Source: Allium sativum
Lineage: Eukaryota > Streptophyta > Magnoliopsida > Asparagales > Amaryllidaceae
Reading direction: 5' to 3'
NCBI GenBank assembly: GCA_030737875.1
Contig: CM060922.1
Coordinates: 304,349,456-304,413,455, forward strand
Length of the DNA: 64,000 bases
The number at the start of each line of letters is the position of its first letter. The first letter of the stretch is position 1. The position numbers and the translations under genes were made by a program. Below, one piece after another: positions 24,319 to 35,779 of this stretch. The notes beneath the pieces were generated by a model. It did no database searches. It was not told the origin of the DNA and saw only the letters and a program-made list of their open reading frames with translations.

Positions 24319-25807
24319 TGTTAGGGACTGCGGAATGGATAGATAAGGCAAAGCAAACACTAGAGGGGGGTGAATAGTGTTTGTAAGAATTTAAACAAAA
24401 TTTAAATCTAATGTTAACTACGAGTTGAATCTAACACCACAAACACAATCACAGACACAGATTCAAATAAAAATGCAAAGTAAGATAAAATAAAAATGAA
24501 GAAAAGGAAAGAACACGCTGGATTTTATACTGGTTCGGATTACTCCTACGTCCAGTCCTTCACAATGCTGGATTATGCAGAGTTTTATTACTATATCCAA
24601 TAGTCAAATACAACCTCCCTAATTTCACGGCTCACAAGGAGACATCGATTCCTACTTTCTTGATTTCACGGCTCACACGAACACGTAGACTCCTATTTTT
24701 TTGATTTCACGGCTCATAAGAACACACTGACTCCTATTTCCTTGATTTCATGGCCCACAAGGACAAACCGACACCTATTTTCTTAATTTCATGGTCCACA
24801 AGGACACACCAACTCCTCTTTGACTCACAACAAGGTTTATTCAACCCAACCAATTACAAAATAGTCCTATAACTCTTCAATAACACTTGATTTAGAGAGT
24901 AGAGAGTGTAGAGAGAAGAAGTTTTATCAAAACAGAATTGAATTCGGTAGAGTATAAGTGTAAAAACCATAAAAATGATTAAGAATAATGGTGGGATGAA
25001 AGAGGATGAAGTTACAGAAGAAGATATGTTAGAAAATTCAGTTTTAACCTCTTTTTATAGGGTATGAAGGGTTGCAACGGTTCTGAAGTGTTTCAAATAC
25101 TGAAAAGACAATTCGCTTCAAATTTAGAAAAATAACTGTTACATATCGACATACATATTTTGCTATGTCGACATAAGCATGTGTAAATTTTATTTTCAAA
25201 GCAATTTTCAAGTATTTTTATATGAAATTAATTCTGGAAATTTTTGGATAAAATTCTAATGTTGTAAATCAATATTATGTGATAGAAAAATATAAGAAGA
25301 TATATTTTTAAACTATATAAATATATTTATAAAATTATGAGGTATTAAACTATAAAATATATATAAAGTATATATATATAAAATAAGTTTGAAAACCAAA
25401 AAAGAATAAAAATAGAACTAAATAGAAAAACAAAATAGATAAGATTGAGGATAAAAAGAAAAACAAAAATAGAGAGGATTGAGGATAGAATTGAAAATCA
25501 GAATTTGAATTTGTACCTGGAGTGTTATTTGGAGTCTTACAAAATCTAGACTCTATAAATATATTATTCTTGAACTCTTGAACTCTTGAAATCTTGAAAT
25601 CTTTATTACTCATGAGTCTTGAATTTACTCAGAATTCTGAATCTCTAAAAGCTCTTAAACTGTACAGTCTTCAATATTAATTCCTGTATATAAATCCTAC
25701 ATATGTGTATATATATATATATATTCTAAATAAAGATGTTAGTATATATTTTATAATCAATGATAATTGAAATAAGGTTGTTGTCATCAAAACTCCATTC
25801 TCCAACA
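24319..25807 (-). repeat. 5' LTR of copia-like element
   Basis: 1,489 bp, oriented minus, with the promoter side at 25807. It keeps the 41-bp array (24617-24818). The GT tract seen in the other LTR is nearly absent (25700-25722). Confidence 0.88.
24617..24818. repeat. 41-bp tandem repeat in copia 5' LTR
   Basis: The same 41-bp array as at 19520-19722, also about five copies, with its own substitutions. The array existed before insertion and did not change copy number noticeably. Confidence 0.85.
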
Positions 25808-26378
25808 ATTTTTGTTTTTAACATTGTACCAGTGCCATAGCAGTCTAATAGCAATGTCATTACCAGTGCAATCTCTGCTTTGACTTAGATTGTTGCGCTC
25901 ATTTGAATTTCTTGACCACATAGGATCAAGATATGACCATTGTATTATAGCATATGTTAAAGTCACTTACGTGTAGTGGTTTTCGTAGTGCAACGAATAG
26001 AATATAACATCTGCATATTTATTGTAACAACCCGAAATATTGGAACCAATTAAAATTTTTATTTTAGCAATTTTAATGGATTTTGAAAATTTAAAATAAT
26101 TTATTTTAAATAATAACGATTAAAAATTTATTTAAATCGAAGTTAGAATGAATATATTTATTTTAATTATAAAAGGAGTTAGAAATAACACGGTAGTTTG
26201 AAATTTTGAATCTGAACTTTGACTGAATGTATAGGATTCAAAATAAATCGGATTTTAATAAAACTAAAAATATTTAAATCTATTTCAAAATATCTTTCCA
26301 ACGAATCCGAAAATTCAAAATTTCATAGCAGGATTAAAAAGTTATGGCCAGTTGAATATTCGGAATAGTCGCTATGGA

Positions 26379-26412
<34 letters not shown>

Positions 26413-27699
26413 ATATATATATATATATTAAAAATAGACATTTTGCAAACGACCTTCGTTTTCGACGAAATCAACCTGCTTGGATCCGAAATGTCAAATT
26501 ATTGTAGGATTCCAATTTTCATAATTTTTGCAATTAATATGTGAGCGTGGCAAAGGAAAATGTGTTTTGTCAGTTTTAGTCAATTTCGATCGACCAGAAA
26601 ATGGCCATTTTTCAAACTGTCTCCATATTTGACGAAATTAATTTGGTTAGCACCATATCGTCAAAACATAACTAGAAATAATTTTTCTGTAATTTTTAGA
26701 GTCAGTTGTGGCCCCAGTAAATTAAATTTTATGATCAAATTAAATAATTAATTAATTTATATTTTAAAATAATGAAACGTGGGCTGAGGCAAGCAAACGG
26801 GCTGGCGGGACCTAATTCATTATGTCCGTAACGAGGGTATTTGGCTAAGGGCAATATTAGTTGGGCTGGAATTAGAGTGGTTAAGAGGTAATGGGCCTTT
26901 TCTGAAAAACTAGAGAATTAAATATTAAAATATTATAAATATGGATTAATTAAGAAACCCTAACCCTATCTAAACCTCAGCCGCCACTAAACCGATCAAT
27001 GGCCAAATTGCTCCGAACTACCTCCTCCATTTTCTTCTAATACACAAAATGTCTTCTGAATCTAACAACTACTAAAACAAAGAGCATGTCGAGATGGATA
27101 GAAACAACGGTAGAGATGGGTTTCTGTGATTCATTGTGGCCAAAATCGAGCAGCAAAAGGAAACGGTTCGAATGGTTTATGAGGGCCAAATCGTGCACCA
27201 AGTTGCATGCTATCTGGGCCGATGACAGGGGCCGTCGAGGCGGTCGGAGGGGGACATTCCGATCGAAGTCCGGCGCAAGCAGGGAGGCAGAGACGTTGGA
27301 GTTCTATTCTGAACGATGGGTTTAGTTTTAATAACGAGATTCATAAAGGAGCGGTCTTGGAAACTGAATGAAGAAGATGTAATTTATTTCAATTATAAAA
27401 TTAATTATATTATTTATGTAATCAAATATATGAAAATTCATAACTTTTTCATATGTAATCGGAATTCAGCGAAACTGAAAGTGTTGGAATCGTGAGATCC
27501 AAATCTACATTTTAGAACTGACTAAACTGATTTGAGCTGACTACAAATTCAGAAGGAATAAATACCAATGTGAGATTACTCGATTTAAATAAATATGTAT
27601 ATATATTTAAATTGAATTTGATTGTGACATGATATATATGCTATATAAAACACACATAGGCGTTGTGAAAAATTGAGACTGATTTACTTTGGTTGTGAC

Positions 27700-28262
27700 G
27701 AATTGTCAGATCAAAATATATATTGTTCGTTAAGATATTGTTTTTACCATTTTAGTCTAGAACAAAAATATTCATTTGTTAATTTTATTTTTGTTAGTAA
27801 AAAATATTCATTGTTGAAACAAAACATTTCAACAATAAAAAATTACATTTGTATTACATATAGTGATCATTAAAATTATCCATTGTTTGGGCTAAAAATA
27901 TGTTAGAAATAAAAAAAATACATTTTTATTGTGTTTAATGGAATAAGATTACAATAAAAAATATATTTTTGTTGTGTATATAAGATGATCTTAATCTATA
28001 AATAAATATGTCATTTATATAGAAAACATATTTCATAAATAAATAATGTCATTTATGTAGAAAACATATTTTATGAATAAACATGTCATGTGAGAAATTC
28101 TACTTTTTTATATATAGATAAAATCAATTAATCATAATTGTAGTATTACCCATACGCTATAATATCCTATTGACTGTCATACGTGATTTGATCTAGAATT
28201 GACACTGTTGTGTAGATCTATTGATTTGAGTATTGTTTGTTGAAGGAATTGGAATTATAATT
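27700..28262 (+). repeat. Hairpin-rich part of old giant LTR, before minisatellite
   Basis: AT-rich. It contains a perfect stem-loop TTGTTGAAA / TTTCAACAA (27811-27835, 7-nt loop) and a near-perfect one around acaataaaaaat / ttttgttgt (27950-27975). A loosely repeated gtcatttat.tagaaaacatat block lies at 28010-28090. Confidence 0.6.
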
Positions 28263-28510
28263 GTCATCTTTAACAAATTAGAATTGTTAAATTATAATTT
28301 CATGTTTAACAAATTAGAATTGTTAAATTATAATGTCATGTTTAACAAATTAGAATTGTTAAATTATAATTGTCATGTTTAACAAATTGGAATTGTTAAA
28401 TTATAATTGTCATGTTTAACAAATTAGAATTATTAAATTGTAATTGTCATGTTTAACAAATTAGAATTGTTAAATTATAATTGTCATGTTTAACAAATTA
28501 GAATTGTCAT
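28263..28510. repeat. 37-bp minisatellite, left part
   Basis: About 6.5 copies of a 36-37-bp unit beginning gtcatgtttaacaaatta. Every complete unit holds an 8-bp perfect inverted repeat TTTAACAA / TTGTTAAA around a 7-nt loop. The last copy is shortened just before the retrotransposon insertion. Confidence 0.93.
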
Positions 28511-31050
28511 TGTAACGACCCGCATTCTACGCATTGAAGGATCGTAGAATATTTATTTCTCTCACATACGAAGTCGTATGGTCATGTAACTTTGGGAGAT
28601 GACTATTGGGGTCATTTCCCATGTTCACGATTTTTTCCGGTTTTTAAATGACCGTTTTGCCCCTAGCTGATCTTGTTTCGGCCATAACTTTTGATTGGTA
28701 AGGATTTTTGACCTGAAACCACTTCCATTAGATTCGGATGATGGTTTATCTTTCCGTACACATTAGCCAAATGGACTTACTATTTGGGAGATATGGCTGA
28801 ATTAAGGTTTAAAGAACGAAAACAGCTTAATTGGGCTTAACCGGGCGATTAACAGCTAGGCTCATTAGGGGATTTCGAGATTTGGGGTATTTAAGGGCTG
28901 CTAGGGTTAGGGATTTGGGTTTTTACTCATTTTCCAGCTGCCACATACATCATAGAAACCCTAACAATGACCTCCACCTTCTAATTTCATCCCAAATCGC
29001 TCTCTAATCGAGGATTAAGCTTAGCAACATCAAATCAAGGATAAATAACACCATTTCTGAGTTAGGGATGCATTTAGACATTGGTATTCGCCCAAATCGG
29101 CAGAGTTTCAATTTTGAAAGTTTTAATTATGGAAAAGGTGAGTGATTAGCCTTGTTTTTACACTAAGTATGGTTAATTAAGAGTAATTAGTGTTAGTTAG
29201 CAAATTTAAACATGATTAAATACTGGAAAAATGTTTAGAAAATCTTAGACACCAATTTAGAACTCTGTTAGAAGTTTGGGATAATTTGGTTAAGTTTTGT
29301 TAATCCTATCATTAAATTTGCTTAAACATGATTAAGGGTAAAATATGGGTTTTTTGGTATGTTTAATCCATTTTACATGCTACGATGGTTGTTTTGGTGT
29401 TTATGGTCGATTATACATGTTGCTATGACTGTATGGTATGCTTTATGATTGTTTAGAATAGTTAGAATGGTCGAAAACGCCGTCGTATGGCGTAAAACAG
29501 TCGCCGGAAGAGTTGTAGGAAAGTTGTGCAGGGACCGGATCGGATCGCCCTACCCGATCGTGACACCCCTCCCCGAACCGACCCACTCGTGATGATGGAA
29601 ACCGACCCGGACCGCTCGCCTGAAGATGCCAGTCACGGCCTGATGCTCTAGAGTTGGCACGAACCGATCTGAACCAGGCACCACGACAAGACCCGAGAAG
29701 GATGATCGAACCGAGCTGCTTCAGGGGGTGGACCACGACCCGGAGTGGTTGACGTGCATGGACCGACTTGAATGGAGGAGCTCAAACCGACCCGAACCGA
29801 GGCACCTCGAGCCACTTCATGGATCACGAACCGAACTGTGGGGGAAGAGAAGTTGCCACTTACGAATCGACCCGAGGCAGGCAATCATGACCTGACCCGG
29901 AGGTGCATCACGAACTGAACCGATGGAGACCCAACTGAAAATGATGACTATAACTCGAGATGCAAAGGTATTTGAAATGGGAAGTTTGTACTCAGGATCC
30001 AGATGGGAACCAACGAGTTAACTTCATGATCGGACGTTGCTGTGGGACATGTGCTAAGGAGTTATCGACGTCCATAACTTTGATTCACCACCGAGAGACG
30101 AATGTTAGGCTACGGATCTGTGCAGTGGGGTAGTTATTACTTCACGAGGCAGAGTGATCGTAGCATGGCTATGAGCCAGTGCAGTGGAGTTATCATGACT
30201 CCATGGGGCAGAGTGGACATAGAAAAGTATTAGTGGTTACGTATCAGTGCAGTGGAGCCATCACGACTCCATGGGCAGAGTAATCGTAACAAAGTATTGG
30301 GTGATCAAAGCAGTGGATATCGTATGCTTAATGCACTGAGTGAGTGATGTGAGGATGGTTGCTATGCTTGATTGTTTACTATCACTATGACATGCACATC
30401 CCCACCCCCGTATCCTTTACACCATATGTTAGTGGCACCTTAGAGTATTGTACGTTATGTTGTGCTAACTCTTTGGTTGTAGGTCTAGGTTCAGGTATAG
30501 TTTAATATACATGTTATTGTTCTGTTTTGCTGCTTATCCCTCATGCCAGACTTTTGTCTGACCCATTTTTTTATGTCTCTTCTTATTACTCTGGGTGCTC
30601 CTAAACTAGAAGACTAGAGACATGTTAGCTGGTTATGCACGAGTAGCTGATCCGGAGACGAGTAGGAGGCTCCTACATATTATCTACATATATTCTCCCT
30701 GTGTTGTTGATGGTCATTGCTTTGGGTATTAATAGTGTACCTTTCCTTTCTTTTGCATTAGAGACAGTATTTTTAAGTTGTAATAATGGTTATGGATCAT
30801 ATGATGTATTTTGGATTTCCACTGCTATGATGATTATGGTTTAGTTTTCAGCTTATGCACTATCTCGCATGTTTTGTGTCAAGTATGTTATTGTTATATT
30901 TTATTCCATGCACTGTGAGACATTCTATAGGTTCCTTATTAGTTCAAATTCCTTTCTTTTTCTTTCTTTGACGACCATCCTGTGCTAGTCGGACATTGGC
31001 ACAGCGCACTTTCATTGGAAATGCCGGTTGGTGCGGGGCGGGCCGTCACA
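28511..31050 (+). repeat. 5' LTR of Tekay copy 2
   Basis: 2,540 bp. TATA-like and leader sequences lie around 28880-28990 (ggtatttaagggctgctagggtt, gaaaccctaa). 29500-29950 is GC-rich (gaccggatcggatcgccc). About four imperfect 60-68-bp repeats with the core gtgcagtgga occur from 30115 to 30310. Confidence 0.93.
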
Positions 31051-31052
31051 TT

Positions 31053-31064
31053 TGGTATCAGAAC
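31053..31064 (+). promoter_or_regulatory. Primer-binding site, initiator tRNA-Met
   Basis: TGGTATCAGAAC two bases after the 5' LTR. It matches the iMet PBS with one G-to-A change. Confidence 0.92.
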
Positions 31065-31251
31065 TCTAGGTTGCGTAGTAAACCCGGGGAAGACACCAGA
31101 GAGAGATAGTACGTATATAAGAGCGCATATTTGTGATATTTTGGTTTTCAAAAGCTATATATATATACTATTAGTATATGTAAGGATGAAGTCGCATTGC
31201 ATTGGCACCACTGAAGAGATGGTTAATCGTTTTCTCCTTACATATTGAACG

Positions 31252-32290
31252 ATGAGCCGATATACGAGGGGTACTGGTAGAGGAGATAATAATGGGAATG
31301 CTCCTGATATGGGGACGATGTTCACTGACCTCATGAAAGAGATGAATAGGGATGTTTAGAGGGTAGCTCCTAATGCTGCAAATGGCGGTGGTGCAGCGGT
31401 GCATGTGCCTAGGTCCGATTTCGCCAAGCTATGCAAGGATTACACTAGTCTTGGTGGAAAGCCGTTCCAAGGAACGGAATCGGTTACAGAAGTTTAGGAT
31501 TGGTTGGATAGATGTGAGCGTATCTTCAAAGACTTAGGTATCGAGGATGCGATGAAAAGAAAGCTAGCATCCCGTCAGCTGCAAGGACGGGCGATGAATT
31601 GGTGGAATGCTATTAAGTCGGTTACTCCAGAGGACCAAGTTACATGGGATCAGTTTAAGGCTCGATTCAGTGATAAGTTTATCCCAGCTGCTCAGAAATC
31701 AGAGTTGTTTAAGAAATTCCAGAGCTTAAGCAGAATGGTAGGGTAGTCTCAGAGTACATTGCAGAGCTCGATACTTTATCGAAGTACGGATTATCCCTTA
31801 TCGATACTGCCGAGAAGAAGAACGAGAAGTTTATAACTGGTTTGGATGGATACTTGGAGGAATGGCTTATTAACCACATCGATGAGACGTTTGAATCGAT
31901 TGTGGGGAAAGCTTTGAGATCAGAAAGTCTTTACCCTAAGTCGAAGACTGAGGTTGCATCTGCAGGGGAGCCAAAACCGCAAGCAAGCGGTGGGGGCAAG
32001 AATGGTTCTCAGAATAAGAGAAAGCAGAATCAGACCAATGAGGGCCAGAAGAAGAAGAAGAATAAGAAAGATGTTGAATGCTTTAGCTGTGGCAAGAAGG
32101 GCCATTATGCTAAAGAATGTCGAGCAAAGCCAGCGGACAGGAAGTGCGTCAATTGCGGCCAAGTAGGACATCACAAGGATAAGTGCCCGCAACCCCCTAA
32201 AGAGAAGAAGATTGTGAAAGCATACGCTCTTAACGTTGTTCCTTCTTCGTCGAATGCCCCGACTGCGGCGGAGAAAGGAAATAATGTTGT
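31252..32290 (+). pseudogene. gag: gag of Tekay copy 2 (broken)
   Basis: The start ATG at 31252 (MSRYTRGTGRG...) is followed by in-frame stops TAG at 31357 and 31495. The capsid-type domain is clear (WLDRCERIFKDL, NWWNAIKS, WDQFKARFSDKFIP). A one-base loss near 31728 shifts the frame, and reading resumes as SEYIAEL...LINHIDETF. Two CCHC zinc knuckles follow at about 32078-32120 and 32142-32185 (CFSCGKKGHYAKEC, CVNCGQVGHHKDKC), both with all ligands. A lysine-rich linker (KKKKNKK) precedes them. Confidence 0.9.
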
Positions 32291-33575
32291 TATTCAAGGC
32301 ATGCTTTCTATTTATGATATTCCTGTTCAAGTATTGTTTGATACCGGAGCTTCTCGTTCCTTCATATCTAGTGACCTGGTAGATAGGTTGGGATTGGAAC
32401 CCGAGATAGTCGATAGACCATTAGCAGTGACGAACCCGATAGGTAGTTCAGCTAGCCTTAGCATGATTTGTCGTAACGTGGTCTTATCGAGCCATTGATG
32501 CATGTTCGTTTGTGATTGCTTTGTTTTGGGATTTACTAGGTTTGGCATTATTTTGGGAGTCGATTGGCTCCAAAGGTACGAGGTGGTGGTAGACTGTGAG
32601 GGCTTTTTGGTGACAGTTAGAGCGGATGATGGACGGAGGGTTGTGTTTGGTAGTCTACCTAGTGATGGGATAATGGCTAGTTTTCTAAATTCCCTCGACA
32701 TCCCGCATGATGAGTTGTCAGATGTGCCCGTGGCTGGCCAGTATCCGGACGTCTTCGAGGAAGTGACCGGACTTCCACCACACCGAGAGATTGAGTTCCA
32801 TATTGATTTAGTGAAATATGCCAGACCTATAGTGATGCCACTTCGTCGTATGGTACCAAGGGAGCAGCGAGAGCTCGGGGTGCAAGTAAGCGATCTGTTG
32901 AAGAAGGGATTTATCGGAAGAAGTGTTTCTGAGTGGGGAGCACCAGTTGTGTTTGCTACCAAGGCAGATGGTTCCCTTCGATTGTGTGTGGACTACCACG
33001 AGTTGAATAAGGTGACGAGGAGGAATAAGTATCCTCTACCGCGGATAGATGATTTGTTTGATCCGTTGAGTAGCGCAAGAGTGTTCTCCTAGTTGGATCT
33101 CGCGATAGGTTTTTATCAGCTTAGAGTGGAAGTTGAGAGTATAGCTAAAACGACATTTCGGACGTCGCCTGGATTCTATGAGTGGTTGGTCATGCCATTC
33201 GGGTTGACCAATGCACCAGCGTATTTTGTGGATCTTATGAATAGGGTATTCAGGGATCAATTAAATAAGTTTGTTCTTGTGTTCGTAGATGATATCTTGG
33301 TTTATTCGAAGACAAAGGAAGAACACAAGGAACACTTGAGGATAGTGATGGAGGTGTTGAGAAAACACCAATTGAAAGCAAAGTTCTCTAAGTGTCACTT
33401 CTGGAGGAGGGAAGTGAGGTTCTTGGGCCATGCCATTTCAGAGAATGGCATTGCTGTGGACCCTGCGAAGGTGGCTACGGTACAGGATTGGTCTATGCCC
33501 AAGAACGCAACATACGTAAGAAGTTTCTTGGGATTGGCTGGATATTATCGTAAGTTTATCCAAGACTTCTCCAAC
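32291..33575 (+). pseudogene. pol: Protease and reverse transcriptase of Tekay copy 2
   Basis: The aspartic protease active site is LFDTGASRSFI (about 32335-32367). An in-frame TGA at 32496-32498 interrupts the stretch before the RT. RT motifs: [11 protein letters not shown], a TAG at 33090-33092 inside the expected [20 protein letters not shown], and the intact catalytic box FVDDIL (about 33280-33300). [10 protein letters not shown] and LAGYYRKF mark the thumb/connection. A frameshift near 33575 leads into RNase H. The catalytic residues are intact but translation is blocked. Confidence 0.92.
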
Positions 33576-34080
33576 ACCATTGACTCAGTTGACCAAGAAG
33601 AATCAAGCTTTTGTTTGGGACGAAAAGCGTGAGAATGCATTCAAGAGTCTAGAGGAAAAGTTGACATGTGCACTAGTGTTAGTCACTCTTAAGGAGAATG
33701 AAGAGATGATGGTATACACAGATGCCCGTGGTACCGGACTAGGTATTGTATTGATGCAAGGAGGTAGGGTTGTAGCTTATGCTAGTCGGCAACTGAAACC
33801 GCACAAGAGAAGATATCCTACCCATGATTTGGAATTGACAGCGATCGTGTTCGCATTGAAGATGTGGAGACATTATCTCTTGGGAGAAAGATTCGAGTTG
33901 TTCACCGATTATAAATCGTTAAATTATCTTTTCTCTCAGAAGGATCTAAATCTTCGACAGCAAAGATGATTAGAATTCTTGGCTTCCTATGATTTCGATA
34001 TCGCATATACACAGGAAAAGGCAATGCGGTAGCTGATGCCTTGAATAGAAGACATGCTAGTTTAGGGGCATGTTTTCTAG
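33576..34080 (+). pseudogene. pol: RNase H of Tekay copy 2
   Basis: Motifs [26 protein letters not shown] and [10 protein letters not shown] keep the acidic residues expected for RNase H. A TGA at 33967-33969 replaces the usual Trp of QQRWxEF, and a frameshift follows near 34008 before GNAVADAL. Confidence 0.9.
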
Positions 34081-34126
34081 AATGAAAGCAATCGGAGTAC
34101 ATCGCTGGGTATGATTTCAGACCAAA

Positions 34127-35444
34127 GTGCGAATTGGATCTAGAAATGTTAGCAAGTTTGACGACAGATCCACTTTGATTGAGCAGATTTGTTCCAGTCA
34201 GAGGGACGATCCTAACCTATTGAAAATCATCTCAAAGTTAGAGTTGGGAATCGACGAAGAGATGAACAAGTATGAGCTTGATCGAGATGGATGGCTTAGA
34301 AAGAATGGAAGACTAGTTGTGCCCAATGTCAAGGGATTGAGGGATGAAGTGCTTAGAGAATGTCATCACTCAAAACATACTATACATCCCGGTGGTAACA
34401 AAATGTATCGAAACATGAAGCAGACCTACTACTGGGAAGGGATGAAAAGTGACATTGGGAAGTTTATATTCAAATGCATGAACTGCCAGCTAGTTAAAGC
34501 TGAGCAAAAGAAGCCTAGTGGTTTGTTACAACCATTAGAAAATCCAGAATGGAAATGGGAACAAGTCTCAATGGATTTTATTGATGGGTTACCAAGAACT
34601 AGATCGGGCCATGATAGCATTTGGGTGATTGTAGACCGATTGACTAAGAGTACACAGTTTATGGCCGTCAAATCGTATAGCACGGCAGCTAAGTTAGCGG
34701 AACTATATATGAAATGGGTAGTGAGATTTCATGAAGTACCTAAAAGCATTATGAGTGACCGAGACACGTTGTTTACTAGTGGGTTTTGGAAGAGCTTACA
34801 AGAGGCTCTAGGGTCAGAACTACATCTTAGTACCGTGTATCATCCTCAAACCGACGGTCAGACAGAGAGGGTGAATCGTATATTAGAATACCTCTTGAGA
34901 GCTTGTATATTGGATTTTGGTGGATCATGGGATGACCATTTACATCTAGTGGAGTTTGCATAATAATAGTTATCAATCCAGTATTGGGGTGGCTCCTTAT
35001 GAAGCTTTGTACGGAAGACCGTGCAACTCACCGTCATGTTGGTTAGAAACTGGTGAGAAGTTTGTGCTTGGACCAGATGTGATAAGAGAAACCTCAGACA
35101 AGATCAAGATCATTCGACAACGAATGAAGGCTGCCCAAGATATACAGAAGAGTTATGCTGATAAGAGGAGAAGAGATTTAAAATTCTCCATTGGTGACTT
35201 GGTTTTTGTCAAGATTTCTCCATTAAAAAGCGTGATACAATTTGGTAGGAGAGGCAAGTTAACACCAAGATTTGTTGGTCCATTCCCAATTCTCGAGCAA
35301 GTTAGGAATTTGGCATATAAAGTTGAATTACCAGAGAAGATGGCAGGAGTTCATAATGTATTTCATGTTTCCCAGCTAAAGAAATTTGTGCACGACCCCG
35401 ATATGACTATTTCACCTGATCAGTTGGATGATATCGAGGTATAA
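34127..35444 (+). pseudogene. pol: Integrase of Tekay copy 2
   Basis: HHCC zinc domain (HHSKHTIH ... CMNCQLVKAEQ), then the catalytic triad: DFIDGLPRT, MSDRDTLF, and the Glu in the region YHPQTDGQTERVNR. The first frame is open to 34963, where a one-base loss inside the expected EFAYNNSYQ shifts the frame. The C-terminal part continues to 35444 (YGRPCNSPSCW, GPDVIRETS, VGPFPILEQV, NVFHVSQLKKFV). The catalytic residues look intact. Confidence 0.93.
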
Positions 35445-35617
35445 CCCGAGGCGGTTGGGAACCGCAAGCCGATCATATTGTCGACCACAATACGAAGCAA
35501 CTTCAAAGGAAAGCGGTGAATCTACTCAAAGTCCAGTGGGGCGAGAATGAGAATGACTGTACTTGGGAGACAGAGGCAAGCATTAGGAAGACGTATCCAG
35601 AACTCTTTGCCTGGTAA
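35445..35617 (+). pseudogene. pol: Chromodomain end of Tekay copy 2 polyprotein
   Basis: After a frame change at 35444 the text reads RKAVNLLKVQWGENENDCTWETEASIRKTYPELF, given here as motif KVQWGE...CTWETE. It ends at TAA 35615-35617. It is the second half of a chromodomain, the chromatin-reading tail that defines chromoviruses and directs their integration. Confidence 0.82.
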
Positions 35618-35761
35618 GATTTTAATTGTGACTTAGTTTTCCGCATGCTAGGATAGACTTATTTGTTGTTTTGTATGTTTGATTGTTGTGAATGGTTTGT
35701 AGGCATGCGAGATCCTTTGCTTATTTCTTAGTTAAGGAATTTCGGGGGCGAAATTTCTTAA

Positions 35762-35779
35762 GGGGGGGGGGGGGGAGAA
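35762..35779 (+). promoter_or_regulatory. Polypurine tract of Tekay copy 2
   Basis: A run of about 14 G followed by AGAA, immediately before TGTAACG of the 3' LTR. The G-run is longer than usual. Confidence 0.9.

Larger units (their letters stand above)
19230..25807 (-). mobile_element. Non-coding Ty1/copia-like element (LARD-like)
   Basis: Direct repeats 19230-20742 and 24319-25807 start TGTTAGGGAC and end CCAACA. Perfect TSD ATTTT flanks them (19225-19229, 25808-25812). On the minus strand the PBS TGGTATTAGAGC follows the right LTR, and a purine tract AAAAAGGGGGAGAT precedes the left one, whose minus-strand start is TGTTGGAGAATGG. This is the usual plant copia layout. The 3,576-bp interior shows no gag or pol, only short random ORFs. 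It is therefore a non-autonomous derivative that needed copia proteins in trans. Confidence 0.88.
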
